Source of the DNA: an uncultured Pseudomonadales bacterium
Lineage (GTDB): Bacteria > Pseudomonadota > Gammaproteobacteria > Pseudomonadales > Azotimanducaceae
Assembly (NCBI GenBank): GCA_958296165.1
Contig: OY282447.1
Location: 2,046,001 to 2,110,000, forward strand
Reading direction: 5' to 3'
Length of the DNA: 64,000 bases
Made by a program: the position numbers and the translations under genes. The notes beneath the pieces were generated by a model that saw nothing but the letters and a program-made list of their open reading frames with translations, was not told the DNA's origin and searched no databases. Each line of letters starts with the position of its first letter. Within the stretch, counting starts at the first letter, position 1. Shown here piece by piece: positions 16,682 to 25,347 of this stretch.

Positions 16682-17513
16682 AGCGCTGCTCGGCACTGCT
16701 TTGGCACGAACGTGCTGCGCGATGCTGGCCGGCGTCGTGCTCGCCGCGGTGATTGGCCCTTCGCTCTCGCCTTGGGCGTTGGACGCAGTGGACTGGGACG
16801 CCATCGATGCCGCGCCCACTGCCGCGCATTGGTTCGGCACGGACGGAGTCGGCCGCGACTTGCTCACCCGCACGCTCGGCGGCGCTCGCGTTTCCCTCGT
16901 CATCGCCGTCGCGGCGACGTTGGTGAGCTGCTTGATTGGCATCCCGTGGGGAGCGACTGCGGGCTATCTCGGCGGCGCCGTCGACCAGGCTATGATGCGG
17001 GTGGTGGACGGCCTCTACGCGCTGCCGTTCATCCTGCTCGTGATCCTTTTGGTGGCGCTGTTCGGGCGCAACATCTTCCTGCTGTTCATCGCCCTGGGCG
17101 CCGTCTCCTGGCTGGACTTGGCGCGCATCGTGCGCGGCCAAACGCTAGTGGCGAAGAACGAAGCCTATGTGGAGGCCGCCCGCGCCCTCGGCGCCACCAC
17201 ACCCGGCATCGTGTTGCGCCACATCGTGCCGAACGTGATCGGCCCGGCGCTGGTGTACGCGACCCTCACCATCCCCGGCGTCGTCATCGCCGAGAGCTTC
17301 ATCAGCTTCTTGGGCCTCGGCGTGCAGGAGCCGCAAACCAGCTGGGGCGTGCTGATCGCCGACGGCACGCGCGCGATGCGCTCGGCACCGTGGCAGCTGC
17401 TGTTCCCCGCCTCGCTGCTGGCCGCGACGTTGTTCGCGTGTAATGTCTTGGGAGACCGGCTGCGTGATGCGGTGGACGCGGGGGCGGGTGGCTCGAAGAG
17501 TAGCGTGCGATAG
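16674..17513 (+). CDS. oppC: Oligopeptide ABC transporter permease OppC-like
   Basis: A 279-residue permease. HWFGTDGVGRDLLTR near residue 45 is the standard OppC/DppC start of the conserved part, followed by GGARVSLVIA, the EAA loop VEAARALGATTPGIVLRHIVPN and AESFISFLGLGVQEPQTSWG. The ATG at 16674 overlaps the oppB stop. The tail is short and Gly/Ser-rich. Downstream there are 160 bp without a gene, and then a gene on the other strand, so the operon ends here without oppD/oppF. Confidence 0.9.
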   Translation: MREALLGTALARTCCAMLAGVVLAAVIGPSLSPWALDAVDWDAIDAAPTAAHWFGTDGVGRDLLTRTLGGARVSLVIAVAATLVSCLIGIPWGATAGYLGGAVDQAMMRVVDGLYALPFILLVILLVALFGRNIFLLFIALGAVSWLDLARIVRGQTLVAKNEAYVEAARALGATTPGIVLRHIVPNVIGPALVYATLTIPGVVIAESFISFLGLGVQEPQTSWGVLIADGTRAMRSAPWQLLFPASLLAATLFACNVLGDRLRDAVDAGAGGSKSSVR

Positions 17514-17674
17514 CTGAATGTCGCGCAAGCCTCCGGCGAGCCACCGCCTTGCCGGCATGGACCTCCACGCCCGACCCGGTGAGACGGCAGAGCATCGCTC
17601 GATGTGGTCCTGTCTTCCGCAAAGAACATGCCTTGGTCGTCAAGGCAACCCGGCCTGCATCTAGTGCCTAGCCG

Positions 17675-18061
17675 CTAGCCGCCCTGTTGGGCGATGCGCC
17701 GCGTCATCCACTCCACATAGGCCCCTCGCGTCATGCTACGCCGACGCGCTTCAGCGTCTATGAAGGCAATAATGCCTTCATCCAACGTCAGGTTGGCTCG
17801 AATGGTGCGGCCTGACAACCGAATCAGTGGAACGGCGACGAGAACCGAGCCCAGGGGCGGCGACATTCGCTCCATCGGGCTTGGTTCGGCAACTTGTGCA
17901 TTGTCTCGTTCGGCCTCGACCGCATAATCTCGAAGCGCTTCCTCCGCGTGTAAGAGCGCTTCGTCCATGGTCTCGCCCATGGCGACGATGCCAGGCAGAT
18001 CTGGGAAGGTCACGCCGTAGGCACCTCGTTCTCCATCAATGAGTGCTGGGTATCTGGTCAT
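17675..18061 (-). CDS. HicB-like antitoxin with C-terminal ribbon-helix-helix
   Basis: A 128-residue protein. The N-terminal half (YPALIDGERGAYGVTFPDLPGIVAMGETMDEALLHAEEAL, a degenerate RNase-H-like HicB fold) carries the family FPDLPG motif; the C-terminal half (RANLTLDEGIIAFIDAEARRRSMTRGAYV) is a ribbon-helix-helix DNA-binding domain. HicB normally pairs with the double-stranded-RNA-binding toxin HicA. No HicA-like frame exists in the 86 bp upstream or in the 160 bp downstream, so this is an orphan or acts elsewhere. Confidence 0.8.
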   Translation of the reverse strand: MTRYPALIDGERGAYGVTFPDLPGIVAMGETMDEALLHAEEALRDYAVEAERDNAQVAEPSPMERMSPPLGSVLVAVPLIRLSGRTIRANLTLDEGIIAFIDAEARRRSMTRGAYVEWMTRRIAQQGG

Positions 18062-18147
18062 GGCTGTGTCTTCTCAGGGCTCTCGTAATGTCCGGGCGCA
18101 GACAGCGCTGCACGAGCCATGAGTCCAGAAGCGCCGCATCGCGCTCG

Positions 18148-19356
18148 CTAGGACTCGCGCTTGCCCAACCACAGCGTAAGCCGCAACTCGTCCCCGAACA
18201 GCCGATATTCGGGCTTGCGCCCGGAGTGTGCTTCGCCCTGCCGCAAGATCTTCCGCACCCCCTCGCCCCGGGACTCCAGGAATACCTGCCCGGTGCGCTT
18301 GCTGCGCAGACGGGAGAGGAAGCTCACCAAAAGCTGGTTGCGGGTGAACGTCCGGTAGGGCATGTCGTCGAGCGTTAGCGTATTCGGCAATTTGCCAGGG
18401 CTGTAGAGCTCCAACCGGTCTGCGAACAGGAACAGGCGTATTTTCGAACCGCCGATGGCATAGTCTCGATGAGCGACGGCGTTGACGATGGCCTCGTCCA
18501 CCACATCGATGTCATAGCCGCCTTTGCCGGCGGCCGGGCCTGCCTGCTGCATGAACCGTACGACGAACGCGGTAGCCGCGTCGATCTGGTCGGAGGCGGG
18601 GCCGGCGAGGCGTTCAACGTGCGTTAGATGGTCGGACGAGAGCTCCGTGCCGGCGTAGCAGGCGGCTTCGATGGCGCAGGATGGCAGGAAGTCGGTTGGC
18701 TCGGCGGCGAAAGCGAGCAGCCCGGCGACGGTAGGGCGGTCTGCGCCGTGCTCGTCTCGCACGGTGACGCGGGTGTTGCGCAGCAAGTCCAACCACGGAA
18801 TCGTCGGTGAACGACCAAAGAAGGCTTCGAGGCGATGTTGGTTGAGGTCTGAGACGCCGGCGGCGAGTACTGCCTGTTCGTCGAAGACGTACTCGCGTCC
18901 GCGTTGTTGGAACAAGCGCACGAGTTCCGCTGGCGTGAGGTCGCGCTTCGAGCTGCCAATGCGCTGGTAGTAGCGTCCGCCGGTCGTGCGATGCACATAG
19001 AGGCCGCGAGGAATTTCGCCAAGGATCAAGTGCTTGCGCTCGCCCTTTGCCTGCAGAACGTGCTTGCGGACGATGGGGCGGATGGGCGGATCGCAGTTCT
19101 CGGTGGCGACATTGACGAACCAGCGCTCCACCGCATCAAGCCGTGCCGGAGGAATGCCGACGGCTGCACCGTCGTCGCTCACGCCGAGGAAGAGCGTGCC
19201 GCCGTCAGCATTGGCGAAGGCCACCATCTCGCCAGCCACCGACTCGGCGTTCGGCGCGTGTACGCCGCGGTCGGTCAGACGCAACTCCTTGAATTCGGCA
19301 CGGCTGTCCTCGCCGGCCAGAAGCTGGTTTTCGATCTGTTCGCTGGTGTCGAACAT
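18148..19356 (-). CDS. AlbA_2 (Schlafen-type) domain ATP-binding protein
   Basis: About 402 residues. The AlbA_2 domain (SRAEFKELRL, GEMVAFANADGGTLFLGVSDDG) occupies residues 15-130. A GHKL-like C-terminal part follows (VDEAIVNAVAHRDYA near 280, LELYSPGKLPN, RGEGVRKIL). Such proteins are annotated as ATP-binding or transcriptional regulators; some AlbA_2 proteins act in phage defence. The start at 19356 (MFDTSEQ) is chosen because homology begins there; no clear ribosome site is seen. It is divergent from a second AlbA_2 gene at 19460 with a 103-bp shared intergenic region containing a palindrome. Confidence 0.78.
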   Translation of the reverse strand: MFDTSEQIENQLLAGEDSRAEFKELRLTDRGVHAPNAESVAGEMVAFANADGGTLFLGVSDDGAAVGIPPARLDAVERWFVNVATENCDPPIRPIVRKHVLQAKGERKHLILGEIPRGLYVHRTTGGRYYQRIGSSKRDLTPAELVRLFQQRGREYVFDEQAVLAAGVSDLNQHRLEAFFGRSPTIPWLDLLRNTRVTVRDEHGADRPTVAGLLAFAAEPTDFLPSCAIEAACYAGTELSSDHLTHVERLAGPASDQIDAATAFVVRFMQQAGPAAGKGGYDIDVVDEAIVNAVAHRDYAIGGSKIRLFLFADRLELYSPGKLPNTLTLDDMPYRTFTRNQLLVSFLSRLRSKRTGQVFLESRGEGVRKILRQGEAHSGRKPEYRLFGDELRLTLWLGKRES

Positions 19357-19379
19357 GGGTACGGGAGGATGTGCGCCTG

Positions 19380-19410
19380 ACCGGAATCCGGTTTGGAGAT
19401 CATACTCCGG
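19380..19410. promoter_or_regulatory. Palindrome between divergent AlbA_2 genes
   Basis: ACCGGAATCCGGT (19380-19392) is a perfect 13-bp palindrome, and a further TCCGGT half-site lies at 19405-19410. It is the only obvious symmetry in the 103-bp region shared by the two divergent genes, so it is a candidate operator for mutual control. Confidence 0.4.
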
Positions 19411-19459
19411 TGACGGATAGGGCACATCTACCCAGGCTGTTTGCGCGAGTCGTGGCGTT

Positions 19460-20773
19460 ATGATGGTCTGCCCTTTCCGCACATCGAACAACGTGCCAAC
19501 AGAGCCACTTGCCAATGCGCGTGGGTCGCCCGCAGCGGTTCCCTACTCGAACGCCGAACTCGCCGCGATGCTCTTCGACGTCGAATCCGATCTGGTCGAG
19601 CGTAAGGAAACGTTCGATGGCGAGGCGCCGAACAGCGTCCGGCAAGCCATTTGTGCCTTCGCCAACGACTTGCCGAATCACCGCCGCGCCGGCGTGATCT
19701 TCGTTGGCGCCAGCGACGACGGTACCCCAGTGGGGCACGAAATAAACGACGCCTTGTTGCTCAAGCTGGCGCACTGCAAGACGGACGGCGACATCTTGCC
19801 GCTGCCCACCATGACGGTACACAAACATGCGTTCGACGGCGGCGACGTAGCGGTGATCACCGTCGCGCCGGCGGACTCGCCTCCGGTTCGCTATCGGGGT
19901 CGCATCTGGACCCGGGTCGGTCCGCGGCGCGCGCTCGCCAGCGCCCAAGACGAGCGCATTCTCAACGAGAAACGGCGCTATGGCGATACGCCGTTCGACG
20001 TCCATCCACTGCGCGCTGCCACCTTGGACGATTTGGACCTGCGGCGTTTCGAGCTGCTCTATCTTCCGGAGGCGTTCAGCGCGGATGCGCTGCAGCAAAA
20101 CGACCGCACGATGGAGGAACGTCTCGCCGCTACCAAGATGATCGCAAGCACGGACGAACCGGTACCGACGGTGCTAGGCATGCTGGTGCTGGGCAGACAA
20201 CCCACAGACTTCCTGCCCGGCGCCTACGTGCAGTTCCTGCGCATTGCCGGCGAGGAGCGCGGCGACCCAATCGTGGACAGCGCCCGTATCGACGGGCCGC
20301 TAGGCGAGGCGATGTCCACCCTCGACGCAATCCTGCGCGCCCATGTGCGCACGTCCGTGGAGGTGGGCACGGCGCGAACGGAGATCCGCCACGCCACCTA
20401 CCCGCTGGCGGCGCTGCAGGAGCTGGTACGCAACGCGGTGATGCATCGCAGCTATGAGAGCGGCCATAGTCCGGTGCAGGTGTACTGGTTCAACAAGCAC
20501 ATCGAGATCATCAATCCCGGCGGCGCCTATGGCGACATCACGCCGGACAACTTCGGCCAACCAGGCTTGGTGGCCTATCGCAACCCGAACCTCGCCGACG
20601 CCATGCGCGTGACCGGCTTGGTGCAACGCTACGGCATAGGCATTCCGCTAGTGCGCCGGGAATTGCGCGCCAACCAGCAATCGCCGCCGGAATATCGAGT
20701 AGACGGGCACTGGGTAAGCTGCACTGTGCGGGCCAAGGCCGACTGGCTTGGATTCCGGCTCGCGGACCGATAG
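19460..20773 (+). CDS. AlbA_2 (Schlafen-type) domain ATP-binding protein, second copy
   Basis: Up to 437 residues. AlbA_2-like features are LVERKETFDGEAPNS and VIFVGASDDGTPVG (residues 45-95). The C-terminal part has ELVRNAVMHRSYE near 325, IEIINPGGAYGDIT and RYGIGIPLVRREL, as in GHKL-type putative DNA-binding regulators. It is a distant relative of the divergent neighbour rather than a close duplicate. The true start is uncertain: ATG 19460 or 19463, or an internal ATG near 19568 that would still retain the AlbA_2 core. Function unknown; regulator or defence component are both possible. Confidence 0.75.
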   Translation: MMVCPFRTSNNVPTEPLANARGSPAAVPYSNAELAAMLFDVESDLVERKETFDGEAPNSVRQAICAFANDLPNHRRAGVIFVGASDDGTPVGHEINDALLLKLAHCKTDGDILPLPTMTVHKHAFDGGDVAVITVAPADSPPVRYRGRIWTRVGPRRALASAQDERILNEKRRYGDTPFDVHPLRAATLDDLDLRRFELLYLPEAFSADALQQNDRTMEERLAATKMIASTDEPVPTVLGMLVLGRQPTDFLPGAYVQFLRIAGEERGDPIVDSARIDGPLGEAMSTLDAILRAHVRTSVEVGTARTEIRHATYPLAALQELVRNAVMHRSYESGHSPVQVYWFNKHIEIINPGGAYGDITPDNFGQPGLVAYRNPNLADAMRVTGLVQRYGIGIPLVRRELRANQQSPPEYRVDGHWVSCTVRAKADWLGFRLADR

Positions 20774-20837
20774 GCGACCTATCTGGTGTAGACGAGCGAG
20801 ACCATGCGCAGCGGTCCCCAGTGCGCCGTTAAGTAGC

Positions 20838-22721
20838 TCACGCCAAATCCGGCTTGCCGACGACCGCGCCGGCGGTGGCGCCATCAACAGCCTCGGCGGC
20901 GACGAGTTCCCAGCCGCGGAACACCAGGGCAACCCCTGTGAACCGAATCGACGGATGCTCCTGTGCCAGCCCCTCGTCGCCCAGATAGCCGCGCAGCTGA
21001 TCCTTGGCGGCGGCGAGGGCGGAGCGCATCGGCGCATCGCCCTTCCGGTCGCGCTTGAGGTACTTTAGCTCCACCATGTAGCCGTGGCGCAGCGTCGGAT
21101 AGCGGGCCGTCAGCGGCGTCAGCACCATGTCCGCGTAGCCCTTGCCGAGTTCCCGCTCCGTGTGGAACACGAAGCAGTTGGAAGCGCCGAGGTAGGCGGC
21201 CAGGAAGCCCTGCAGCAGCCGCTCGCCCTGCACGTAGTCGCGCACGCTCGTCTGCCGCCGCAGCGCGTCCGCCAGAAACTCCATCGCCGGGCGCCACGCG
21301 CCGTCCCGCGCCATCGCCCAGGTGAGGTCCTCGAACGCCAAGAGATCCACCGAGAACACGCCCACGTCGCGGTAGGCGTCGCGCAGGTAGCCGTACATCA
21401 GCCGCCGCACCGTCTGGTTGGGAATGCCGAGCCGCAGCCGACCGTCCACCACGCCTTGGATGGAAAGCAGTCCGAAGCAGTGCAGCAAGGTCAGGAAGTT
21501 CTCGCGCTGGCCGAGCTGCTCCACCGGGAAGCTAGGATTGAGGTCCGAATCCACCCGCCCTTCGGCGATGGCCTCGCGCAGCACGTCGAAGTTGCCGTTC
21601 AGGCCGAGCGCCGGCGCGTCGCGCAGCTCGGCGCTGTTCGAGACGCGCAGCGGCGCCTCGGCGCGGGCCGCCCGCTCGGCGGCGAGCGTGGCGTCGCGGT
21701 TCACCACCACCAGATGGCGCAGCTTCACGTAGTCCACGCGCACGTTGGTGTCGATCAGATGGTCCGGCCCCTCGTCGTTGGGAATGCTGTGCTTGAGGTA
21801 GTACAGCACCATGTCGGTGTTGTACATGTCCTCCGTCGCGCGCTTGGCGAAGCGGTAGCCGTTGTACCACTCGCGCATCACCGCCATGGCCGCGTCCGCA
21901 TCCTCGTCGAACACGCCGAGATCCCGATACATCTCCACCAGGTCGCGCACTTCCGTTTCGGTGAAGCCCACCATGTCGTTGTACTTCGCCCGGAAGCTGA
22001 TGTTGGCGCCGATGTTGAAGCCGCTGGTCACGTCGTCCATCGTCACGGGCGAGACGCCGGTGATGAACAGCCGCTCCAGATTGCCGGACTCGGTGCCCGC
22101 CTTCAGGGTCGCGAAGAAATCCCGGAAGAAGCCGCTGCCATGGGTCATCGCGTGGTAGGCAGCCTGGCCCTCGCCGGCCAGAATCGTGTTGGCGAAGTTG
22201 TCGTACTCGTCGATCAGCACGCACAGCCGAACGCCGAGCCGCTCCGAGTGCAGGAACAACTCGTCCAGCCGGCTTCCCATCGTCGGCGGCGCTAGGATGC
22301 GGCGCGTCAGCTCCGCTGGGAACAGGTCGTCGTTTGCCTCCAGCATCCCGCGCAGCCGCGTATGGCAGTGGCCCTCGAAGCGCTCCTCCAACGTATCCAG
22401 ACGCTTGCTGAACGCCGAGAAGTTGAGCCGCAGCACCGCGTAGCGGCTGCGGTTCGCGGTCGGTTCGCGGCCGATGCTGGTGCCGGCGAACAGCGCCTCG
22501 AAGCCGTCCTTGCGGGTGCGGTCGTAGTAGTGCTCGAGGATGGACACCCAGCAGGTCTTGCCGAACCGCCGCGGGCGCAGGAGGAACACATGGCGCTCGT
22601 TCTCCAGGTCGCGCACGAAGCGGGTCTTGTCCACGTAGAGGAAGCCCTCCCGGCGGATGGCGCGGAAGTCCGCCATGCCGTAGGGGATGGGCGGATAGGG
22701 CTTGCCGGCGGCCGTGGTCAT
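20838..22721 (-). CDS. AAA-ATPase-like / PD-(D/E)XK nuclease domain protein
   Basis: A 627-residue protein with the AAA-ATPase_like domain (IPYGMADFRAIRREGFLYVDKTRF, P-loop variant RPRRFGKT near residue 50, Walker B LIDEYDNF near 160) and a C-terminal PD-(D/E)XK nuclease-like domain (GYADMVL with D, then VELKYLK as E-x-K, residues about 520-575). This pairing is common in bacteria and often multi-copy; its role is unknown, with toxin-like or defence roles suggested. The ATG at 22721 is chosen because the family begins YPPIPYGMADF. The gene is divergent from the sigma factor. Confidence 0.85.
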   Translation of the reverse strand: MTTAAGKPYPPIPYGMADFRAIRREGFLYVDKTRFVRDLENERHVFLLRPRRFGKTCWVSILEHYYDRTRKDGFEALFAGTSIGREPTANRSRYAVLRLNFSAFSKRLDTLEERFEGHCHTRLRGMLEANDDLFPAELTRRILAPPTMGSRLDELFLHSERLGVRLCVLIDEYDNFANTILAGEGQAAYHAMTHGSGFFRDFFATLKAGTESGNLERLFITGVSPVTMDDVTSGFNIGANISFRAKYNDMVGFTETEVRDLVEMYRDLGVFDEDADAAMAVMREWYNGYRFAKRATEDMYNTDMVLYYLKHSIPNDEGPDHLIDTNVRVDYVKLRHLVVVNRDATLAAERAARAEAPLRVSNSAELRDAPALGLNGNFDVLREAIAEGRVDSDLNPSFPVEQLGQRENFLTLLHCFGLLSIQGVVDGRLRLGIPNQTVRRLMYGYLRDAYRDVGVFSVDLLAFEDLTWAMARDGAWRPAMEFLADALRRQTSVRDYVQGERLLQGFLAAYLGASNCFVFHTERELGKGYADMVLTPLTARYPTLRHGYMVELKYLKRDRKGDAPMRSALAAAKDQLRGYLGDEGLAQEHPSIRFTGVALVFRGWELVAAEAVDGATAGAVVGKPDLA

Positions 22722-22855
22722 GGCTGCATCACCAAGGGCGATCAACGATTGGATTCTCACACCGAGGCCGCGCTCTGTCCAACCAACGCGGCGTCGAATC
22801 GGACATCGGGAACAAAAAACTCCCCACGAACGACATATTAGGCAGGAACCGGGCG

Positions 22856-22873
22856 CGCGCCCTAACGGGCGCG
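22856..22873. other. GC-rich hairpin in divergent intergenic region
   Basis: CGCGCCC, a TAAC loop and GGGCGCG form a perfect 7-bp stem between the divergent nuclease-like gene and the sigma factor gene. It could be a regulator site or a mRNA hairpin in the sigma factor leader; no T-run follows. Confidence 0.35.
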
Positions 22874-22935
22874 TTGGCAGTTTGCTCGCAACTGCTGTCG
22901 AGATGGTTGCCGCCCGAACATGCAAGGGGATCGTC

Positions 22936-23517
22936 ATGCCGCTGCCACAGGATGCCGCCACAAGCCGCCGCCACGACCAATGCCTGCTCAAGCGGTTCTA
23001 CTTGCATGGCGACGGCGTTGCGCTCCAGACCTTCGTGGAGCGTCACCGGTCTTGGGCACTCACGGTTGCCACGCGCTACTTTCCGGCCGACGCGGACGAC
23101 ATCGTGCAAGTATCGATCCTGCGCATGATGGACTGCGAGCCGGAGGACGGCACGGTGGCCAACCCCTTGGGCTGGTGGCACACCATCCTCGCGGCCACGG
23201 CTATGGATCACATTCGCGCCGATGTGCGCCACCGACGCCGCGAACAAGCCTGTGCCGAAAACGCTAGGAACGCGGACGTAGACGTTCCAGACGTGGAAGA
23301 GCAAGTAGCCGCTGCGAAGCTCCTAGACGCGATCTATGCGGAGATAGATCGTTTGGAAGACGGTTTTCGAGGGCCGTTGGTGAAGCGGTACTTCCAGGGC
23401 ATGAGCTACCGCGAAATCGGCGCGGCGCTCCATTGCAGCACTGGCACGGTGAGTTCAGCGCTGTCCCGGGGCATTGCACGAATTCGCACACGGCTTGCGA
23501 GCAAAGGGCTGCTGTAA
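22936..23517 (+). CDS. ECF-type RNA polymerase sigma factor
   Basis: A 193-residue sigma-70 family member with region 2 (YLHGDGVALQTFVERHRSWALTVA, FPADADDIVQVSILRMM) and region 4 (LEDGFRGPLVKRYFQGMSYREIGAALHCSTGTVSSALSRGIARIR, a helix-turn-helix for the -35 element; quoted by its ends YRE and RIR). AAGGGGATCGTC precedes the ATG at 22936. There is no anti-sigma gene with a membrane segment next to it; the following gene encodes a soluble protein of unknown type, 63 bp on. Confidence 0.85.
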   Translation: MPLPQDAATSRRHDQCLLKRFYLHGDGVALQTFVERHRSWALTVATRYFPADADDIVQVSILRMMDCEPEDGTVANPLGWWHTILAATAMDHIRADVRHRRREQACAENARNADVDVPDVEEQVAAAKLLDAIYAEIDRLEDGFRGPLVKRYFQGMSYREIGAALHCSTGTVSSALSRGIARIRTRLASKGLL

Positions 23518-23580
23518 CCGTTTGCGACTGTCCAGTGCGGGGCACTGGCGAAACAGACACACAAGCGAGGAAAGACCACA

Positions 23581-24366
23581 ATGACGAACGAAGAGTTCCT
23601 AGAGGGCTGGCGCGACATTTGGACCGCCTTCAGAGTTCAGACCAACCCGGATGTCGGCGGATTGGGCCACGCGACTGCCGCCATAGACGACCAAGGCCGC
23701 GTCGTGCTCGACTGGCGACTGGACATCGCCGCAAGTAGCAACGGACGTCCGCAAGAAGCGAATGCCCGCATCTGGTTGGCGAACCAGATCGTGCTGCGCG
23801 ACGTGGCCACGTTCGCCTGGACAAGCTACCGTTCCACGGAGGGCGCGACGCCCGAGGCGGCGGAAACGCTGGGCGCGACGGCGCGGAACTACGCGAGCGA
23901 TGTGCGGTTCGAACCCTTGAACGCGGGCGAAACTCCGCCTGCAGAACAAGACGCACCCGCAAAGCTCCGCATCTTCGATGGCCGCAGCGCGTCAACCGAG
24001 CTGGACGTCCCCGGCCCCGGTCCAATCATCCCGGACGTGTTGATCGGCCCCTACGCGACAACTCGGCTGCGTGTGAAATCTGGCCGGTGGCCGGTGCGCT
24101 TTCTATCTTTCGAGCGCGGCCAGCACGGTGGCGGCAGGCGCTTCTACGCATGGCGAAGTCACGTTCGCTACGCCGGCCGCAAGGGCCCGCAGACGGGCTT
24201 GAGCCACACCTTCGAGAGCGACCCGACGCCCGATGGTCGCGTGTTTTCGGCTTGGGTGGACGATAGCGGACGCTTCATCGGCATCGGCGACGAGCGGGAA
24301 GTACATCTGGCCGCTCCGGACGAAGGTGCGGCGCGGGCGTTCCTGCAGACCGCAGGCGGCATGTAA
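23581..24366 (+). CDS. Hypothetical protein following the ECF sigma factor
   Basis: A 261-residue soluble protein without signal peptide or membrane segments. It starts MTNEEFLEGWRDIW behind GAGGAAAG. The C-terminal third is basic and rich in Gly and Arg (GQHGGGRRFYAWRSHVRYAGRKG), and an FRVQTN / VVLDWRLDIAASS stretch is near the N-terminus. I recognise no family. Its position after the sigma gene suggests a target or partner; nothing supports an anti-sigma function. Confidence 0.6.
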   Translation: MTNEEFLEGWRDIWTAFRVQTNPDVGGLGHATAAIDDQGRVVLDWRLDIAASSNGRPQEANARIWLANQIVLRDVATFAWTSYRSTEGATPEAAETLGATARNYASDVRFEPLNAGETPPAEQDAPAKLRIFDGRSASTELDVPGPGPIIPDVLIGPYATTRLRVKSGRWPVRFLSFERGQHGGGRRFYAWRSHVRYAGRKGPQTGLSHTFESDPTPDGRVFSAWVDDSGRFIGIGDEREVHLAAPDEGAARAFLQTAGGM

Positions 24367-24449
24367 AAGCGAGACGGCCTGGTAGCTTCCAATCGCGCCA
24401 TCGCAGCCGCACATGCCGCATAATCGTCAACATCGAACCATCGAACCGC

Positions 24450-24605
24450 ATGGACGTAGCCATGGCCAAGCAGAAACCCGAACAGGAACCCACGCAGCCC
24501 GCCGAGGAGAAGCTGCCCGGCGTGCCCAGCCACTTGCAGTCGGCGGTGCAGCAGCTCGTCGGCAAGCAATCGCCGCCGGCCAAGAAATCACACCGTAAGC
24601 GCTAG
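24450..24605 (+). CDS. Small charged hypothetical protein (51 aa)
   Basis: ATG 24450 to TAG 24605 encodes a Pro/Glu/Lys-rich peptide (MAKQKPEQEPTQPAEEKLPG, then HLQSAVQQLVGKQS and a basic end KKSHRKR); ATG 24462 is an alternative start. It ends 4 bp before the O-methyltransferase start. Codon positions look coding, and the basic tail is like other tiny proteobacterial proteins, but there is no strong ribosome site. Confidence 0.4.
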   Translation: MDVAMAKQKPEQEPTQPAEEKLPGVPSHLQSAVQQLVGKQSPPAKKSHRKR

Positions 24606-24609
24606 CGCG

Positions 24610-25275
24610 ATGTCCAGCCACACCATCGAACTCACCGATGCGCTGCACGCCTATCTGCTTAGCCAAGGCACTCGGGAGTCGGCGCCCGCTCGCGCACTGC
24701 GCGCCGAAACATTGCAGGCAACCCCTCGGCACCGGATGCAGATTTCGCCGGAACAGGGCGCGTTCATGGCGCTCTTGGTTCGCATCCTCGGTGCCAAACG
24801 CACTATCGAAGTGGGCACCTTTACTGGCTACAGCGCCTTGGTGGTGGCCGAGGCGCTGCCAGCCGATGGGCAGGTGATCGCCTGTGACGTCTCCGAACAA
24901 TGGACCGCGATCGGCCGGCCGTTCTGGGAGCGCGCCGGCGTGGCAAACAAGATCGATCTACGGCTCAAACCCGCGGTGGAGACGCTCGATGCGCTGATCG
25001 AAGCTGGCCAAGCCGGCGCTTTCGACTTCGCCTTCATCGACGCGGACAAGGCCAACTATGATGCCTACTTCGAGCGCTGTCTCACCTTGCTGCGCCAAGG
25101 CGGCGTAATCGGCATCGACAACGTGTTGTGGGGCGGTCGCGTTGCCGACGCTGCGATCGAAGACGAGGACACCCGGGCGATTCGCGCCCTCAATGCTAAA
25201 GTGCGCCGCGATGCGCGGGTGGACGTGGCCATGTTGCCCATCGGCGATGGCCTTACTCTGGCGCGGAAGTTATAG
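24610..25275 (+). CDS. Class I SAM-dependent O-methyltransferase (caffeoyl-CoA type)
   Basis: A 221-residue Methyltransf_3 protein. The SAM-binding motif EVGTFTGYSALVVAEALP is near residue 60, VIACDVSEQW near 90, and the metal-binding FDFAFIDADKANYDAYFERC near 140, followed by GVIGIDNVLWGGRV. Such enzymes methylate catechol-like hydroxyls with a divalent metal; the substrate here is unknown. It is followed after 72 bp by an LLM oxidoreductase, so the genes may belong to one aromatic-compound pathway. Confidence 0.88.
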   Translation: MSSHTIELTDALHAYLLSQGTRESAPARALRAETLQATPRHRMQISPEQGAFMALLVRILGAKRTIEVGTFTGYSALVVAEALPADGQVIACDVSEQWTAIGRPFWERAGVANKIDLRLKPAVETLDALIEAGQAGAFDFAFIDADKANYDAYFERCLTLLRQGGVIGIDNVLWGGRVADAAIEDEDTRAIRALNAKVRRDARVDVAMLPIGDGLTLARKL

Positions 25276-25347
25276 CTGTCTTGTAGAATCCGCGGCCTAC
25301 AACACAACAGCCAGACGCCGCGGCCAGACAACTCAATAGGGGAAACC

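Noticed and set aside
18062-18147. Search for a hicA toxin between the HicB gene and the AlbA_2 gene
   Set aside because: Frames are too short (about 20-28 codons) and lack the HicA GSHH-like motif.
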